Positions 22,500 to 34,669 are shown, numbered from the stretch's first letter. The stretch: DNA of 64,000 nt from Bryoerythrophyllum caledonicum (GCA_963971425.1 OZ020524.1:13767845-13831844), one strand, 5' to 3'. The notes: a model not told the origin generated them from the sequence alone. Translations and numbers: made by a program.

Positions 22500-24017
22500 C
22501 TAGGCTGCCTCACATTGATCCGCCCAAACAAACTCTTCAATCTTGCGCATAAGTCTGGTGATTGGCTCCATGATGTGGGCGTAGGATTTAATGTAAATCC
22601 TATTGAATTGGGCAAATCCGTTGAACACTTGAATGTCCGGCTTGGTGGGCCTGGGCATTCGCTGGACCGCCTCTAACTTCTTCGGGTCCGAAAACTTCCC
22701 GGCTTTAGACACAATGTGGCCTAGGATGATTCCAGAGAAGACCAGGAAGACACACTTCTCCGGGTTCAGACTGATTCCGTACTCCCGGCACTTCTCAAAA
22801 CACTTCTGAAGCTTCTCAAGATGAGTGACCATGTCACTGTAGACGGTAAAGTCATCCAAGAACAACTTCATAAACACGTCGATGTAGTCCCGGAAGGCCT
22901 TGTTCACCGCTCGCTGGTAGGTAGGGGGTGCATTCTTCAACCCGAACGGCATAACAATCCACACAAAAGCACCCCAGTCCGTCACGAAGGCGGTCTTATA
23001 CCGGTCTTCCGATGCTATCTTGATTTGATGGTACCCGGAATTACCGTCCAAGAATGAATACATTTCATGCCCAGCCACTGTGTCCAGGACCTGCTTCGTA
23101 AATGGCAATGGGTACGGGTCTTTCTTCGTGGCCGCATTTAACTTCTGGAAGTCAATGCAAATCCGGAGCTTCCCGTTCTTCTTCGGGACCACGACTATGG
23201 GAGATAGCCAGGTTGCATCCTCGATTGGGCTCATAAACCCAGCTTGTAAAAGTTTATCAAGGTCATTCTTGACAATACTTGCGTAATTTTGGTTCATCCT
23301 GTACCGGGCCTGATGAGCCGGCGGGATGTCTTTTTCCAACTCAATCCGGTGTTCTGCCAAAGAAGGAGGAATATCTTTGAAATTCTTATATGTCCATGCA
23401 AACATGTCCTTGTATGCATGGAATAGAGCTTCCGTCATGGCCATGAGTTCCAGGTTCAAGTCGGCATTGACTTGGAGATACTTGGGCTCTTCTGGTGTCC
23501 CCACATTGATCTTCCTGAGCTGCTCAGCCTCGGGTAGACTCCAGCCGGCAACCTTCATTGACTGCACCTTAACTCGGGCAGTTGTCTCATCGACCCGGAT
23601 GTCCCCCTCAGTGCGAGTGTAAAAGTCAGTCGGGTACTCTCCCGGTTGGGCTGCTGCTGGGATCTCCTTGTGGTCTTCGGAGTCATCCCGGCTTTGCAAA
23701 GATGAACCAGGCACTATCGGCTCTTCGGGCTGTCCCGGAGGCATGTTCATGTCCAGGGTCGAGCTGAAGTGTGGTAAAGTCACTGTGCCGACCGCCAGAA
23801 CCTCGGATTGAGTCTCCAGCCACCGAGCTTCTTCCTCCTCCGTCAGCCCTTGTGCAAAGTTGTAACATACCAAGATCGTCGCGAGCTTTGGCCAGGGTCC
23901 AATCTTCAAGTTCACCCGGATGATCTTAACCATTATGGCTCCCCGAATGGTCACCAAGTTGTTACCCCAGTCATGCGTAGCCTTTGCATCAATCAACCAA
24001 GGCCGCCCGAGGAGCAT
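22500..24017 (-). pseudogene. Ty3/gypsy protease C-terminus plus reverse transcriptase
   Basis: It opens with LLGRPWLIDAKATHDWG, the end of a retropepsin. The reverse transcriptase follows, with SPIVVVPKKNGKLRICIDF, the MPFGLKNAPPTYQ motif and the catalytic FLDD box (LFLDDFTVYS, near 22,845-22,875). The thumb and connection end at FVWADQCEAA, followed by TAG. The 505-codon frame is intact internally, but the polyprotein around it is broken, so the element is dead. Confidence 0.9.
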
Positions 24018-24420
24018 GCTATATGCCTAGTTCACATCTTTGTTGTTGATTCCGTCAATGTGATCAGGTAGGGGATGTCATGAATGTAAATTTTTATATT
24101 CTTGATCAATCCCACTGGTTCCACCGTGGTCTGATCAGCCATCTTCAGCCGGTATGGTGCCGGCTGAGTTGCGCCAAGACCCAGCCTCTTTCGTTCCTCC
24201 TCAGTGATCAGGTTGACTCCGAACCCACCGTCAATTAGAACACTGGCTAGAGCCTAGTGTTCCATTACCGACCCTGACTGTCATTACCGGTAGGTTTCGG
24301 TCAACATTCAAGGAAGTCTACGTCAACACGGGATTCGTCTCCGTGATTGGATTCGATAAGGCCGGGGTCAGGTCTGGTGTGACTAGTGCTCGGGCTTCCG
24401 GAGAATTTGTGGCCGAAAAA
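24018..24420 (-). pseudogene. Ty3/gypsy retropepsin, frame broken
   Basis: In minus-strand reading, VLIDGGFGVN and LITEEERKRLGLG are visible near 24,250-24,190. This is the DGG variant of the aspartic protease signature used by many plant gypsy elements. Stop codons and frame changes separate the pieces. Confidence 0.6.
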
Positions 24421-24433
24421 AGGTGGGCTTTCA

Positions 24434-25014
24434 CTACTCAGTGAGGTTGGGTGCTATATGCAAGAGCTGCCCAACCGTCACGATAACTGGACTCTCCAGT
24501 ATCGTCCGGCTTATGGTATGGAAAGCGTCCTCCAGGCTGATGTTCGGGGCTGGTTGTGACGCCGACCTAGGAGACTGAAGTACCTCCGTGTCCGGGAATT
24601 CTTCCCAGTCTGCCGCCATGTGTGCTTTACCATCCTCCTCCGGGATGGCCGGGAGTTCTCCCGACGGTCCGGCCCGGTCATTGGCCTCTTCTCGCTGGAT
24701 GTCTTGTATTGTCTTGATCATGTCGTCTCTAAGGTGCTCCTCGGCCTTCCACAGCTCCGGTGTCCAGGAACTACGGGCCTCTGGGGCCTTATCTTCCTGA
24801 TCAAGAGGTGGCAAGCCGGCCCTCAATCGTTGTGCTCTAGTGAGACTAGCTACCTCTACCTCTGCTTCTTCTTCCAGCAGCGAGATGGTGACGCTATTCA
24901 CATGGTGTTCGGGTTTTCCTTGTGCTTTGGCGGAAGAGGCTAGAGACGCCTCCCAATCATGCCTATGCGGGCAGTTGTAGTGCCGATGACCGGGTTGCTT
25001 GCATAAAAAACATA
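24434..25014 (-). pseudogene. Gypsy gag-pol linker with second CCHC zinc knuckle
   Basis: CFLCKQPGHRHYNC, near 25,005-24,970, fits C-x2-C-x4-H-x4-C. An acidic linker of about 155 residues (24901-24434) rich in Glu and Pro follows. It is in a different frame from the first knuckle upstream. Confidence 0.65.
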
Positions 25015-25099
25015 TCTCCGGCTTGTTATTTCTTATATTGGAGTTCCCTCCGGGTCGTACATATTGAGGCCTGGAGTAACTTCCCTGACTTAATTGGTG

Positions 25100-25432
25100 C
25101 TAGGGGTTCCCAGTGGCCGGCTTGATGATGACTTCATCCATCTCGACTGTGTTACTATCATTGATCCTTTTCGCTGTACCTTGGGAGTTTGCTAGGTTGA
25201 ACCAGCATTCAGCGTCCGTGTGGCCCGACCGCTTGCAGCCATTGCAATACGTCCGGGATGCCTCCTGGGTTGGTGCCTTGCTGGCCGAGTCAGACCCCTT
25301 GCTGCCTCCATCACTTCTCCGGACTTCAACCCGGGTTGCCTTCCTGGTGGAGTCGATAGAGTTTTCTTCACATCTTTGAGCTCCATCAACGAGCTCCGTT
25401 AAATTCCTGACTGCTACTACACTGGTGGGCAC
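25100..25432 (-). pseudogene. Gypsy gag nucleocapsid with first CCHC zinc knuckle
   Basis: CNGCKRSGHTDAEC fits C-x2-C-x4-H-x4-C. Basic and Ser-rich residues flank it, as in retroviral-type nucleocapsids. It lies between the gag capsid fragment and the second knuckle in the expected order. Confidence 0.75.
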
Positions 25433-25579
25433 CTTGATATAGTCCTGTAGTCTAGCCCGGAAATTTGTAAGCCGGAAACCCTCGCCGGGGTCTGACTGTA
25501 AAGTTTAAACACTAAATAAGAGTCATAAACCAGTCGTAGTAGTGCTGGATCTTCTCCCGGTCCTGCTGCTTGAATGATT

Positions 25580-26287
25580 TTAGCTCCCGGTAGACCGCCT
25601 CATCTGTGGTCTGCTCCCGGTATCAGCGCCGGAATGTCGCTTTGGCCTCCTCCCAAGTACAATCCAGGTGGTTCTCTTGAAATATTTAATCCAGGCTCCC
25701 ACCTTATCGATCAAGGTAGTGCCAAACAAATTAATAATGACTTGCTCCTCGCACTCGCCATTATACCACAATGTGCGCTCAAATTGCCGGATATGTGCAT
25801 CAGGGTTACCTCTTTCCTTGTACTGGACATAAGATAAAGGTTTTTGATGATCCAATGCCCTTGTGGTCGAGAAACTCCGAGCTGCTAGTTCCGGTGGCCT
25901 CCCCGGGTCTGCTGCCAAGGTTGGTGGTCCTGGAGGGTCACCGGGCGGCCAATAACTCCGAACACCTTGACCGTCGTCCCGGGTAACTGGGTGCCCGGCT
26001 TTCGGCGGAGCAGCTCTCCGGATGTCCACCGGTGGATAAATCCCACCCGTGAGGTGATCCATATAGTCCGGCGGCATTGTTGGTCTTCGGCTTGGTCTAT
26101 ATGGTGGGATAGTACTCCCCCGGTTGATAGTCGGACTTGGGTATGTACCTGGGTCCGTTGCCCCATGTACTAGGGCTGGAGTTAGAGCCGGTCGTCCACC
26201 CGGGCGTGTGGTTTGCCACTCACTCATCCGTCTCGCAAAGGAACTCCCACCCGGGCGTTTCTCGTGGAGCAGGATCACGTGGATCAC
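25580..26287 (-). pseudogene. Gypsy gag capsid region
   Basis: A proline-rich N-terminus leads to DAHIRQFERTLWYNGECEEQ and FGTTLIDKVGAWIKYF, a retrotransposon gag signature. The frame is lost soon after. No LTR or primer-binding site could be identified upstream of it; similarity to gypsy ends at about 26,400, where the duplicon begins. Confidence 0.75.
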
Positions 26288-26477
26288 GAAAAGAGAATCA
26301 ACGCCTCTAATTCAAGCTTCAGTATTATTCTCCGCCTCTAAATCAAGCCCCTTCCACATTCACCGCCCTGACTTATAAGCGCCGGTTTTTCAGGGGAAGC
26401 AATTACGTCTATCTTAAAATTCACAAGATACAGGACAAACACAGCATCCACATCCTGGATCGTTTACGTTTATCTCT

Positions 26478-27034
26478 CTTGTGTCCCAAAAAAAAATCCA
26501 TTTGGCAGTAAGGTGCCAAAAGCGACAACCGCGTACAGCAGTTCCAACAATAGTTTGAGATTGTTTATAAATAAATTTAGATTCTTGCCTCACAAGGTCA
26601 ATGCTTGGCATCATTGAATTCTTTCAAAATTTGGGATTAGAATCACAGAACAGATTATTACTCCCTTCTTGAAAATTGAAAACAAGAATATCACTATAAA
26701 AAATTACATCATTGCATGGTCACTGCTAGACTTAAACCTTTGTGGCCTAATGTCAATTTTTGGGTCCTTTGGTCACATTGACGCTCAGGTCATCCCTGTG
26801 GAAAATTTGACTTAGAGCCATGAAAGGTGAACATCTACTGGGACCAGCACCATCGAAATCAATGTAAGTATTGACAATCTACAATAATTTATTTGAAGTG
26901 AGGTCGCGATGTAATATATTCTCTATGTACTGTACATCATTCTTCAAGGCCTTGGCAGCTCCTTGGCCTAAAGGGTTCTCTCAGATGGGTAAGCTACAAG
27001 CTCCTCCGCCAAATAGTCGCCATGGCTACTTAGA
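26478..27034 (+). repeat. Duplicon copy A (short, with two internal deletions)
   Basis: It matches copy C (33,573-34,669) almost base for base. It lacks about 105 bp after CAATGCTTG and about 440 bp between GGTAAGCTACA and AGCTCCTCCGCC. The second junction has no GT-AG boundary, so it is a deletion rather than a spliced copy. Confidence 0.85.
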
Positions 27035-27570
27035 AGGACTAATGCCTGTGGAGGGTCTAGATGCCGTGGAGCGGCTAGAGGCTGTGGAGGAAGAAACAAC
27101 AGCGAAGCATCATCCTCAAGGCCTTGTAGACGCCCTCTCATTGGAATAGGGGCACGAGATCCAAACGTGGTTGTACAACCGTTTTTGGACACGTATGTTC
27201 CAGGATGCTCTTCATCAACGCCGGCGTTTGTTGTTCAGAGTCAAGTTCCTCGTCCTACCAGCGGCCCAACCATAAATTCTGTCGGCGATGGTCCTCACGC
27301 ACATCAACAAAAGATATTCACACGCTTGCGTTACCATGGTGAAATAGTTGTAGAGCTTTGCAATGCCAACTCTGAAATAGAGGGCTTTTAGACTACAGAT
27401 GGTAGCAATGGAGAATACGAACATGAGAGCTATGAAGGTGCTAATGATGACAACGGTCCGGATTGCGATGAGGCACGAGATGATGATGATATCGTCATTC
27501 GAGATGCGGTTATGGGTGGCCCGTTTACCAAAGGAGTGCGCAGATCGGGTCGCTTGAATAATTAAGGGAC
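27035..27570 (+). pseudogene. Unidentified coding relic downstream of copy A
   Basis: Open pieces shift frame repeatedly. One plus frame ends with an acidic run and GGPFTKGVRRSGRLNN before a stop near 27,563, which looks like a genuine C-terminus. No domain recognised; possibly the 3' part of a transposon protein related to the element starting at copy B. Confidence 0.3.
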
Positions 27571-27778
27571 AAGAAAAGTAGCTACGTGTATGAAATCAAG
27601 AGAGTTGTAATAATTCATAGAAGAAGCTATGAGATTAAAAATATTCTTTGATAACTAGCGCCGATATTACTTTGTTTGGAAGTATGAAATCAGGGCATTG
27701 TTGTTATATCGTAAAATGATTTAATGTAATGGACAGCTTCAGGTTCAGACATTAAGGTCCTCTAGGTGAATGATGCAG

Positions 27779-27840
27779 GGGCGGGGACGCCTCCATTAGG
27801 GTCGGGGACGTCCCCGCCCCCAATGGAGACGTCCCCGCCC
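27779..27840. repeat. 62-bp GC-rich hairpin
   Basis: Two 31-bp arms around GGGGAC/GTCCCC (axis 27809.5) differ at only three positions. A second small hairpin, CGCCAC-CGTGGCG, follows at about 27,845. The surroundings are AT-rich. Confidence 0.8.
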
Positions 27841-27994
27841 TAGCGCCACCGTGGCGTGACAAGTCTAAATGTGACGTGTCCATCATAGTAAAAATTTCTA
27901 ACCTGCAAAATACTATTGGGCACACTTCAGGCAATCCCTCCGAACGGTCCGCATGTCCGGTCCAATCACCTCAACCTGTCCCTTATGACAACCC

Positions 27995-29700
27995 TGCTTC
28001 TAAGCATTGGGCAAAAGAGGGCACAAATCCGACCCATCTCATTACAAGCACCACATTTGCTAGTATTAACAACCTCACATTTTATAGAGTGTCCTAGCAA
28101 AAGATTTTGAAGTTGCCAGATATGCCCACGCTTGACAATATTTTTCCAATATGTCCAATGAGAATATATGTCCAATGCGAATAAAAATTATACTCTTACA
28201 TACCTCTTATCTTCCCGCATCTTTGTACAAAATTTCAAGAATTGCAAATACAAATTGCAACTATGGGAACGTGCCTAAGATTTGCAAAAGTCCACCTCAC
28301 GACTTTTTTCATTTAGGGGTTAAAAGAATTCTCAAGAAAGTGCCGAACCCTTGCGTCCCAAAAAGCTAATCCGTTTTGCAGTAAGGTGCCAAAAGCGGCA
28401 ATGGCGTACAGCAGTTCCAACTTCCCAGAACCTAGTTTGAGATTGTTTACAAATTTTATAAAGAAATGATTCTTGCCTCACAACTTACAAGGTCAATGCT
28501 TGAGGATCAGAGTAGGTCCTATTTGCCCATGCTTTTGACGCACATATGTCGACATTGCACAACCATGTTCTCATGTTACATGATGACGTAATATTCACCT
28601 GGCATCATTGAATTCTTTCAAAATTTGGGATTAGAATCACAGAACAGATTATTACTCCCTTCTTGAAAATTGAAAACAAGAATATCACTGTAAAAAATAC
28701 ATTTTTGCATGGTCACTGCTAGACTTAAACCTTTGTGGCCTAATATCAATCTTTGGGTCCTTTGGTCACATTGACGCTCAGGTCATCCCTGTGGAAAATT
28801 TGACTTAGAGCCATGAAAGGTGAACATCTACTGGGACCAGCACCATCAAAATCAATGCAAGTATTGACAGGCTACAATAATTTATTTGAAGTGGGGTCGC
28901 GATGTAATATATCCTCTATGTAGATGATGTTCTACATGATGTAGAACACTTGTGCATTCTCCCAGGCCTTGGGAGCTCCTTGGCCTAAAGGGTTCACACA
29001 GATGGGTAAGCTACAGGATCAGATACAAATAATGCATATGAAAATGTAAGAATGTATAATATCATGTACATGGCAGGATCTTGAAGTACCAGTCTGAGAA
29101 TGGTAGCACTTCACTGAACATTTGTACAAAAAGCCAACATCTTCATGCATGACATGCATTAATTCAGCTTAGATTGGAAATCCTTTGCTTGAATGAAATT
29201 CTCACCATTTAAAAGCTGTTTAGTTGCATTGCCCCCATCACAATACCACCCTTATGGCAACAATACACACCCCCAGCCCCCTACCCCACTTTCTATCCAA
29301 CACCCTAAGTCCGTTCAGAACAAAAGGTCCGTTTAACACCATATTCATTATTTTGGGAGATTGGGAGCCTCCCAAAATATTATATGAAGCTTAAGTCGAC
29401 CTAAACATGGAAATGTTTAGTGAATTTATACAATGAAATTTCTCCTATATGTACAATATGGGTACATATTCAGCTCTAGTCCAGCTAAATGTGCACAAAC
29501 AATTTCTACTGGGAAAACCATTCATACCTTTCAACGTCCTGGATATCTCCCAATATAACGAATATGGTGTTGTTTCATCTCCACATTCAACGCCAAGATA
29601 CTTGGAAACACATCAAGGAGAGGTTGGTGCATGCGCAAGTCAAACCTGCATCCAACCTCGTCCCGCATGCCCTTGATTATGTGGAAACCCTCACTCTCAG
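27995..29700 (+). repeat. Duplicon copy B
   Basis: Collinear with copy C (32,925-34,640). It begins GCATTGGGCAAAAGAGG and runs into the coding part of the DUF7869-like element. It contains the 237-bp inverted-repeat element at 29335-29571, which copy C lacks. Confidence 0.85.
29335..29571. mobile_element. 237-bp inverted-repeat element (MITE) with a known empty site
   Basis: The terminal inverted repeats are 27 bp with two mismatches and begin AACACCATATTC. GTTT flanks both sides (29331-29334 and 29572-29575). Copy C has the uninterrupted sequence GGTCCGTTTCATCTCC at 34,503-34,518, so GTTT is a true 4-bp target duplication. No coding capacity. The superfamily cannot be fixed from the termini alone. 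Confidence 0.9.
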
Positions 29701-31587
29701 CTCCTTCCCTCACTCGCAGTTTACTCTAAGTAGAATCAAGAAGGAGTTCTTCAACAATGTTGCCGTTACGCCTGTTGGGAGTTCCTTTGCCAAGTGCATC
29801 GTCTGCAACACTCTCCAACGGTTCAACAACAAATCAGTGAAGGGCTCTGCCGAGTAGGTATTCTTCGTGAAACATCGGAATCAGCACTTGAATCTTCAAG
29901 CTTCATGTAGGCGTGTGTACCATAGCTAGAGAGAGGAGTCAAAGCACAGTAAGGGGGAGATTCTTGGCATTACCTACGATAAAATGGATACAACCAGGAC
30001 TGCGATCCCGCGCATGCGTGTTTCCACCAAAGTCACTTCACCTCTTGGTCAGTTCCCAATGAACGTCACCGATATCGTGAGGCTTGGACATGGAGACGGT
30101 GCGTACGCCCACTATTCCACCAACTTGTGGCCAGGGGACTCTAATTACGCAATCTCATCCCATGCGAGATTGCTTTGTCGTCTTGAAGAACCTCCCATTC
30201 GGGTTACGGGTAAACTTTTTCCTCACGAGCCGGCAAACTTGTTTTTTGAGGCTATGCTGAAAGGAAAGTCCAGATGTATGAACCTCTACCTACGGTGGTA
30301 TTAAACCACTCAACTGCAGTCAACCCACTTCCCAAAAATCTGTATTTGGAGTTGGACAACTCCGCAAAGGAAAATAAAAACCAGTTTCTCATGGCGTTCT
30401 TATCGATGCTGGCTTGTTGTAGGATGTTTGGGGAAATCCTAGTTGGATTCTTATTAGTCGGCCACACGCATGAGGATATTGATGCTTACTTCAGCCACTT
30501 ATCCAAGGCCCTAAAGAATCGAAATACTTATGTGGTAGCAGATTTGATGAGGTCTTTTATGGAATCGTAGGAGATGGGCTTTATGCCCGAGTTTGTTCAG
30601 GAGGTTGTGGATTTCAAATCATTCGTCGAAGGCTTTCTGTGTGACGGCCAAAATACACTTACTGGTTTAGGAGATATGCACCTCTTCAAATTCTACGTAG
30701 ATGACGGAGGTTGGCCCGTCCTGCGCTACAATGAGAACGTAGTTGATGCTCACTGACTACCCAGAAACAAATCTAGTATATGGATTTGGAAGTTGGATGC
30801 CAACAGAAATCCTAAGATATCATCCGGCCTCCCAAAGCCAGTGCCTTTCAGGCAAGTGTAGAAAGATGAGGTTCCTTCTTCAACAAGCAATCAAGAAAAG
30901 GCAATTGAGAAGGCAAGAGAGAAGGCTTTCAAAGAAATTGATAAAAGGTCCTTCATTAAATTTGGAATTCAAGGTTATATATAATTGAGGGAAAAGGAGA
31001 TGGAAAAATGCGAGGGCTTTTGACGTGATTTCCACCGTATATTGCATACTGGAATGCAATTCTTGAAGAACTCGAGAAACCTCTTCCTTCCACACCCCCG
31101 GCCTTGGTAGAGGTTTTGAGCGATTTAGGATTGGAGTGCGACAATTTCTACTTCATTGAGCCTTATTACTGGAGGAGATGTCACACCTGAAGATGAGAAG
31201 CCTGAACCTTTCTGCGGCCCACGTTCAAGCGGACCTGAAGATGAGGATCCGAAGGTCGCTTTGAATCCATGGCAAGACGTCGTTTTCGTATCTTGGGTCC
31301 TTCTCCGTCCATCTGCCCCTGAGATTTATCATGTCTTCTTAGGGAGAGCGCAATCAACAGTCAATAGAGTAGTTGGTGATGAGCAATATGTAATGTTCAT
31401 TATCCTACTCTGGGAGCCAAGAAATGCGTTCAAGAACCATAAGAAGAAGTACGAGGATTGTTGGTCGGCGACGTGGGTTCCGGAGAAACAAGGTCCGGTG
31501 CACGCTCATGTTGATTCCGTTGTATTTTTTTCTTGGTCAAGTACATTGAACCTTCAGACTCGACAATTCCACGGAGGGACCGAATAG
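29577..31587 (+). pseudogene. DUF7869-like transposon protein, several frameshifts and stops
   Basis: The N-terminal part reads WKHIKERLVHAQVKPAS and CIVCNTLQRF. The centre has the paired motifs LELDNSAKENKN and VGHTHEDIDAYF, diagnostic of the DUF7869-type domain found in many uncharacterised, probably transposon-encoded proteins. The C-terminal part (about 31,160-31,587) has FCGPRSS, a Trp-rich region and DSVVFFSW. In-frame TAG codons lie at 29855, about 29930 and 30568, and the frame shifts near 30,270 and 30,750. Copy C keeps only the first ~45 codons. The acidic and His residues suggest a nuclease-like fold, which is inference. Confidence 0.65.
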
Positions 31588-31689
31588 CAGCAATGACAAA
31601 CCTCGAAGCTACAAATACGGCGGATCCTTGAGTTCAAAGACTGAATGATCTATTGATCCTCAGGCAATATCCTCTATTGACCCTGAGTC

Positions 31690-32110
31690 TAGAAGATTGG
31701 AAGATCTATCGATCTCTACTCTATATGAATGTGTAAGATTTTTACATCTTAATATATACAACATTGAATTGTCTGTTGTTGTGATAAATTGTCTTCAGTG
31801 AATCAATCCTCTTCAAAAAAGTCTTTTGTGCCTACTTGAACCGATTTTATATTACGTTTGTTGGGTGCTCTTGAGTATAGGAGGTAGGAAGATCTATCGA
31901 TCGCACCTATACCAGCATGTTTCTGATTTGCGTATCTTAATACATTTGGTTATGAATTCCCTTGTTGTTGTCATGAATTGTCTTCAGTGAATCAGTCTAG
32001 GAGATATGAAGATCTATCAATCCCTCCTATATTTGTATGTCTTAGATTTTCACATCTCAATTCATTCTATTATTGATTTGCCTGTTGTTGTCATGATTTA
32101 TCTTTAATGT
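31690..32110. repeat. Imperfect tandem repeat around AAGATCTATCGATC
   Basis: The landmark AAGATCTATC recurs at 31701, 31889 and 32009. Each time it is followed by a CACATCTTAAT-like block, TGTTGTTGT and GTCTTCAGTGAATCA. Spacings are 188 and 120 bp. No coding. Confidence 0.7.
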
Positions 32111-32589
32111 CTCGGCCTTTTTTTAAATTGCTTGTTGTGTCTACTGGATCCGACTATATGCTACATTTGTTTCCTACCGGATTGTTCTCGCATGTACTAC
32201 TAGCATGTCCCCCCTTGATCCGCTTTGGAACATCATCAGTAGTTCTGTAAAGGATCCATTCACCCTTATTTATCATCTGTAGTTATTCTTTCCTCGTACT
32301 TTCGAGGGATTCACTTCCGAATTCTCTAGGTACAGTTGGTTTCATCGGAAGATCCTCCTATATATTTTTGCAAGGGCACATGGTACCATTTCACAGCCAT
32401 TAAGGTTTCCAACGTTTCTTCCATAAAGCTCCTTCCTTTCAGAAGAATTTCACCATCTTCGATTTCTTTGATAGATCTCCCGATGCACCTTTATGCTGTA
32501 TTTTTTGCACATTATCTTGATGACTAAATCTAGATTTTGACCATTCTGGACTTTTCAAAGTCTTGATTTGATAAAATATGGCATTCTTG

Positions 32590-33070
32590 GCCTTGTCCTT
32601 AAAAGGTTAACATGGAGTACCATATAATTGCACCCCCACCCAAAATTGGTCTGTAAAGTATGCATGAAACAGTGAGGTATGACAAAAATCAATCTCGAGG
32701 GCTAGAATATATCTCTAGAGCTAGAATCAATCTAAAAAAGTTACTAAAATAAGTAAGAATCATCACTAGATCATGAAGGTGTGCAATTTTGGGTTGCTCC
32801 ACCTCACTCAAAGTCGTCAAATTTGGTAGGTTTACCTCGAAAATCTCATAAGAGAGTGTGGTTTTGGATCATGCACATGTAGGTCATGCATGGCATGTCT
32901 TCCCTCTTTTATTTACTGACACTTCCAAGCATTGGGCAAAGGAGGGCACAAAATCCGACCCATCTCATGACAAGTACCACATTTGCTAGTATTAACAACC
33001 TCACATTTTATAGAGTGTCCTAGCAAAAGATTTTGAATTTGCCAGCTATGCCCGCGCTCGACAATATTTT
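32590..33070 (+). repeat. Dispersed repeat, second copy at 50,283-50,720
   Basis: Both copies start at the right end of a TTAA-type element (CCTTGTCCTTAAA) and share GGTCTGTAAAGTATGCATGAAA, AGGTATGACAA and, later, GCATTGGRCAAAAGAGGGCAC. Its last ~140 bp also begin duplicon copies B and C. Confidence 0.8.
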
Positions 33071-34669
33071 TCCTTCAAGATGGCATAATTTTTTTATATA
33101 TGTCCAATGAGAATAAAAATTATACTCTTGCGTACCTCTTATCGTCCCGCATCTTTGTACAAAATTTCAAGAATTGCAAATACAAATCGCAACCATGGGA
33201 ACGTGCCTAAGATTTGCAAAAGTCCACCTCGTGACTTTTTTCATTTAGGGTTAAAAGAATTTTCAAGAAAGTGCCGAACCCTTGCATCCCAAAAAACTAA
33301 TCCATTTGGCAATAAGGTGCACAACGGCTTCCATGGAAATGTGCCCGAGATTTGCAATAGCCCACCTCGTGATTTTTTTCATCTAGGGGTAAAGAAAAAT
33401 CTCAAGAAAGTGCTGAACCCTTACATCCCAAAAAATAATCCAGTTGGGAGTAAGTTGCCGAAAGCGACATTGGCTTCCATGGGAATGTGCCCAAGATTTG
33501 CAATTGCCCACCTCATGACTTTTGTCATATAGGGGTTCAAAAAATTCTCAAGAAACTGTTGAACCCTTGTGTCCCAAAAAAAATCCATTTGGCAGTAAGG
33601 TGCCAAAAGCGACAACCGCGTACAGCAGTTCCAACAATAGTTTGAGATTGTTTACAAATTTTATAAAGAAATTTAGATTCTTGCCTCACAAGGTCAATGC
33701 TTGAGGATCAGAGTAGGTCCCATTTGCCCATGCTTTCGACGCATATATGTCAACATTGCACAACCATGTTCTCATGTTACATGATGACGTAGTATTCACC
33801 TGGCATCATTGAATTCTTTCAAAATTTGGGATTAGAATCACAGAACAGATTATTACTCCCTTCTTGAAAATTGAAAACAAGAATATCACTATAAAAAATT
33901 ACATCATTGCATGGTCACTGCTAGACTTAAACCTTTGTGGCCTAATGTCAATTTTTGGGTCCTTTGGTCACATTGACGCTCAGGTCATCCCTGTGGAAAA
34001 TTTGACTTAGAGCCATGAAAGGTGAACATCTACTGGGACCAGCACCATCGAAATCAATGTAAGTATTGACAATCTACAATAATTTATTTGAAGTGAGGTC
34101 GCGATGTAATATATTCTCTATGTACTGTACATCATTCTTCAAGGCCTTGGCAGCTCCTTGGCCTAAAGGGTTCTCTCAGATGGGTAAGCTACAGGATCAG
34201 ATACAAATAATGCATATGAAAATGTAAGAATGTATAATATCATGTACATGGCAGGATCTTGAAGTACCAGTCTGAGAATGGTAGCACTTCACTGAACAAT
34301 TGTACAAAAAGCCAACATCTTCATGCATGACATGCATTAATTCAGCTTAGATTGGAAATCCTTTGCTTGAATGAAATTCTCACCATTTAAAAGCTGTTTA
34401 GTTGCATTGCCCCCAGCACAATACCACCCTTATGGCAACAATACACACCCAGCCCCCTACCCCACTCTCCACCCCAGCACCCTAAGTCCATTCAGAACAA
34501 AAGGTCCGTTTCATCTCCACATTCCACACCAAGATACCTGGAAACACATCAAAGAGAGGTTGGTGCATGCGCAAGTCAAACTTGCATCCAGCCTCGTCCC
34601 GTATGCCCTTGATGATGTGGAAACTCTCACTCTCAGCTCCTCCGCCAAATAGTCGCCATGGCTACTTAG
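32925..34669 (+). repeat. Duplicon copy C
   Basis: The longest copy. It holds the empty site of the 237-bp element and the segments missing from copy A. It is truncated in the DUF7869-like reading frame, where CTCAGCTCCTCCGCC replaces the continuation found in copy B. Confidence 0.85.
33193..33613. repeat. 139-146 bp tandem repeat, three units
   Basis: Each unit runs from CCATGGGAACGTGCC through CCACCTCGTGACTTTTTTCA and TAGGGGTT to AATCCATTTGGCAGTAAGG. Copy B has a single unit, so expansion happened in copy C. Confidence 0.8.

Noticed and set aside
26985..27005. Copy A as a spliced, reverse-transcribed derivative of copy C
   Set aside because: The segment missing from copy A begins GGAT and ends CTC in copy C; there are no GT-AG boundaries, so a plain deletion is simpler.
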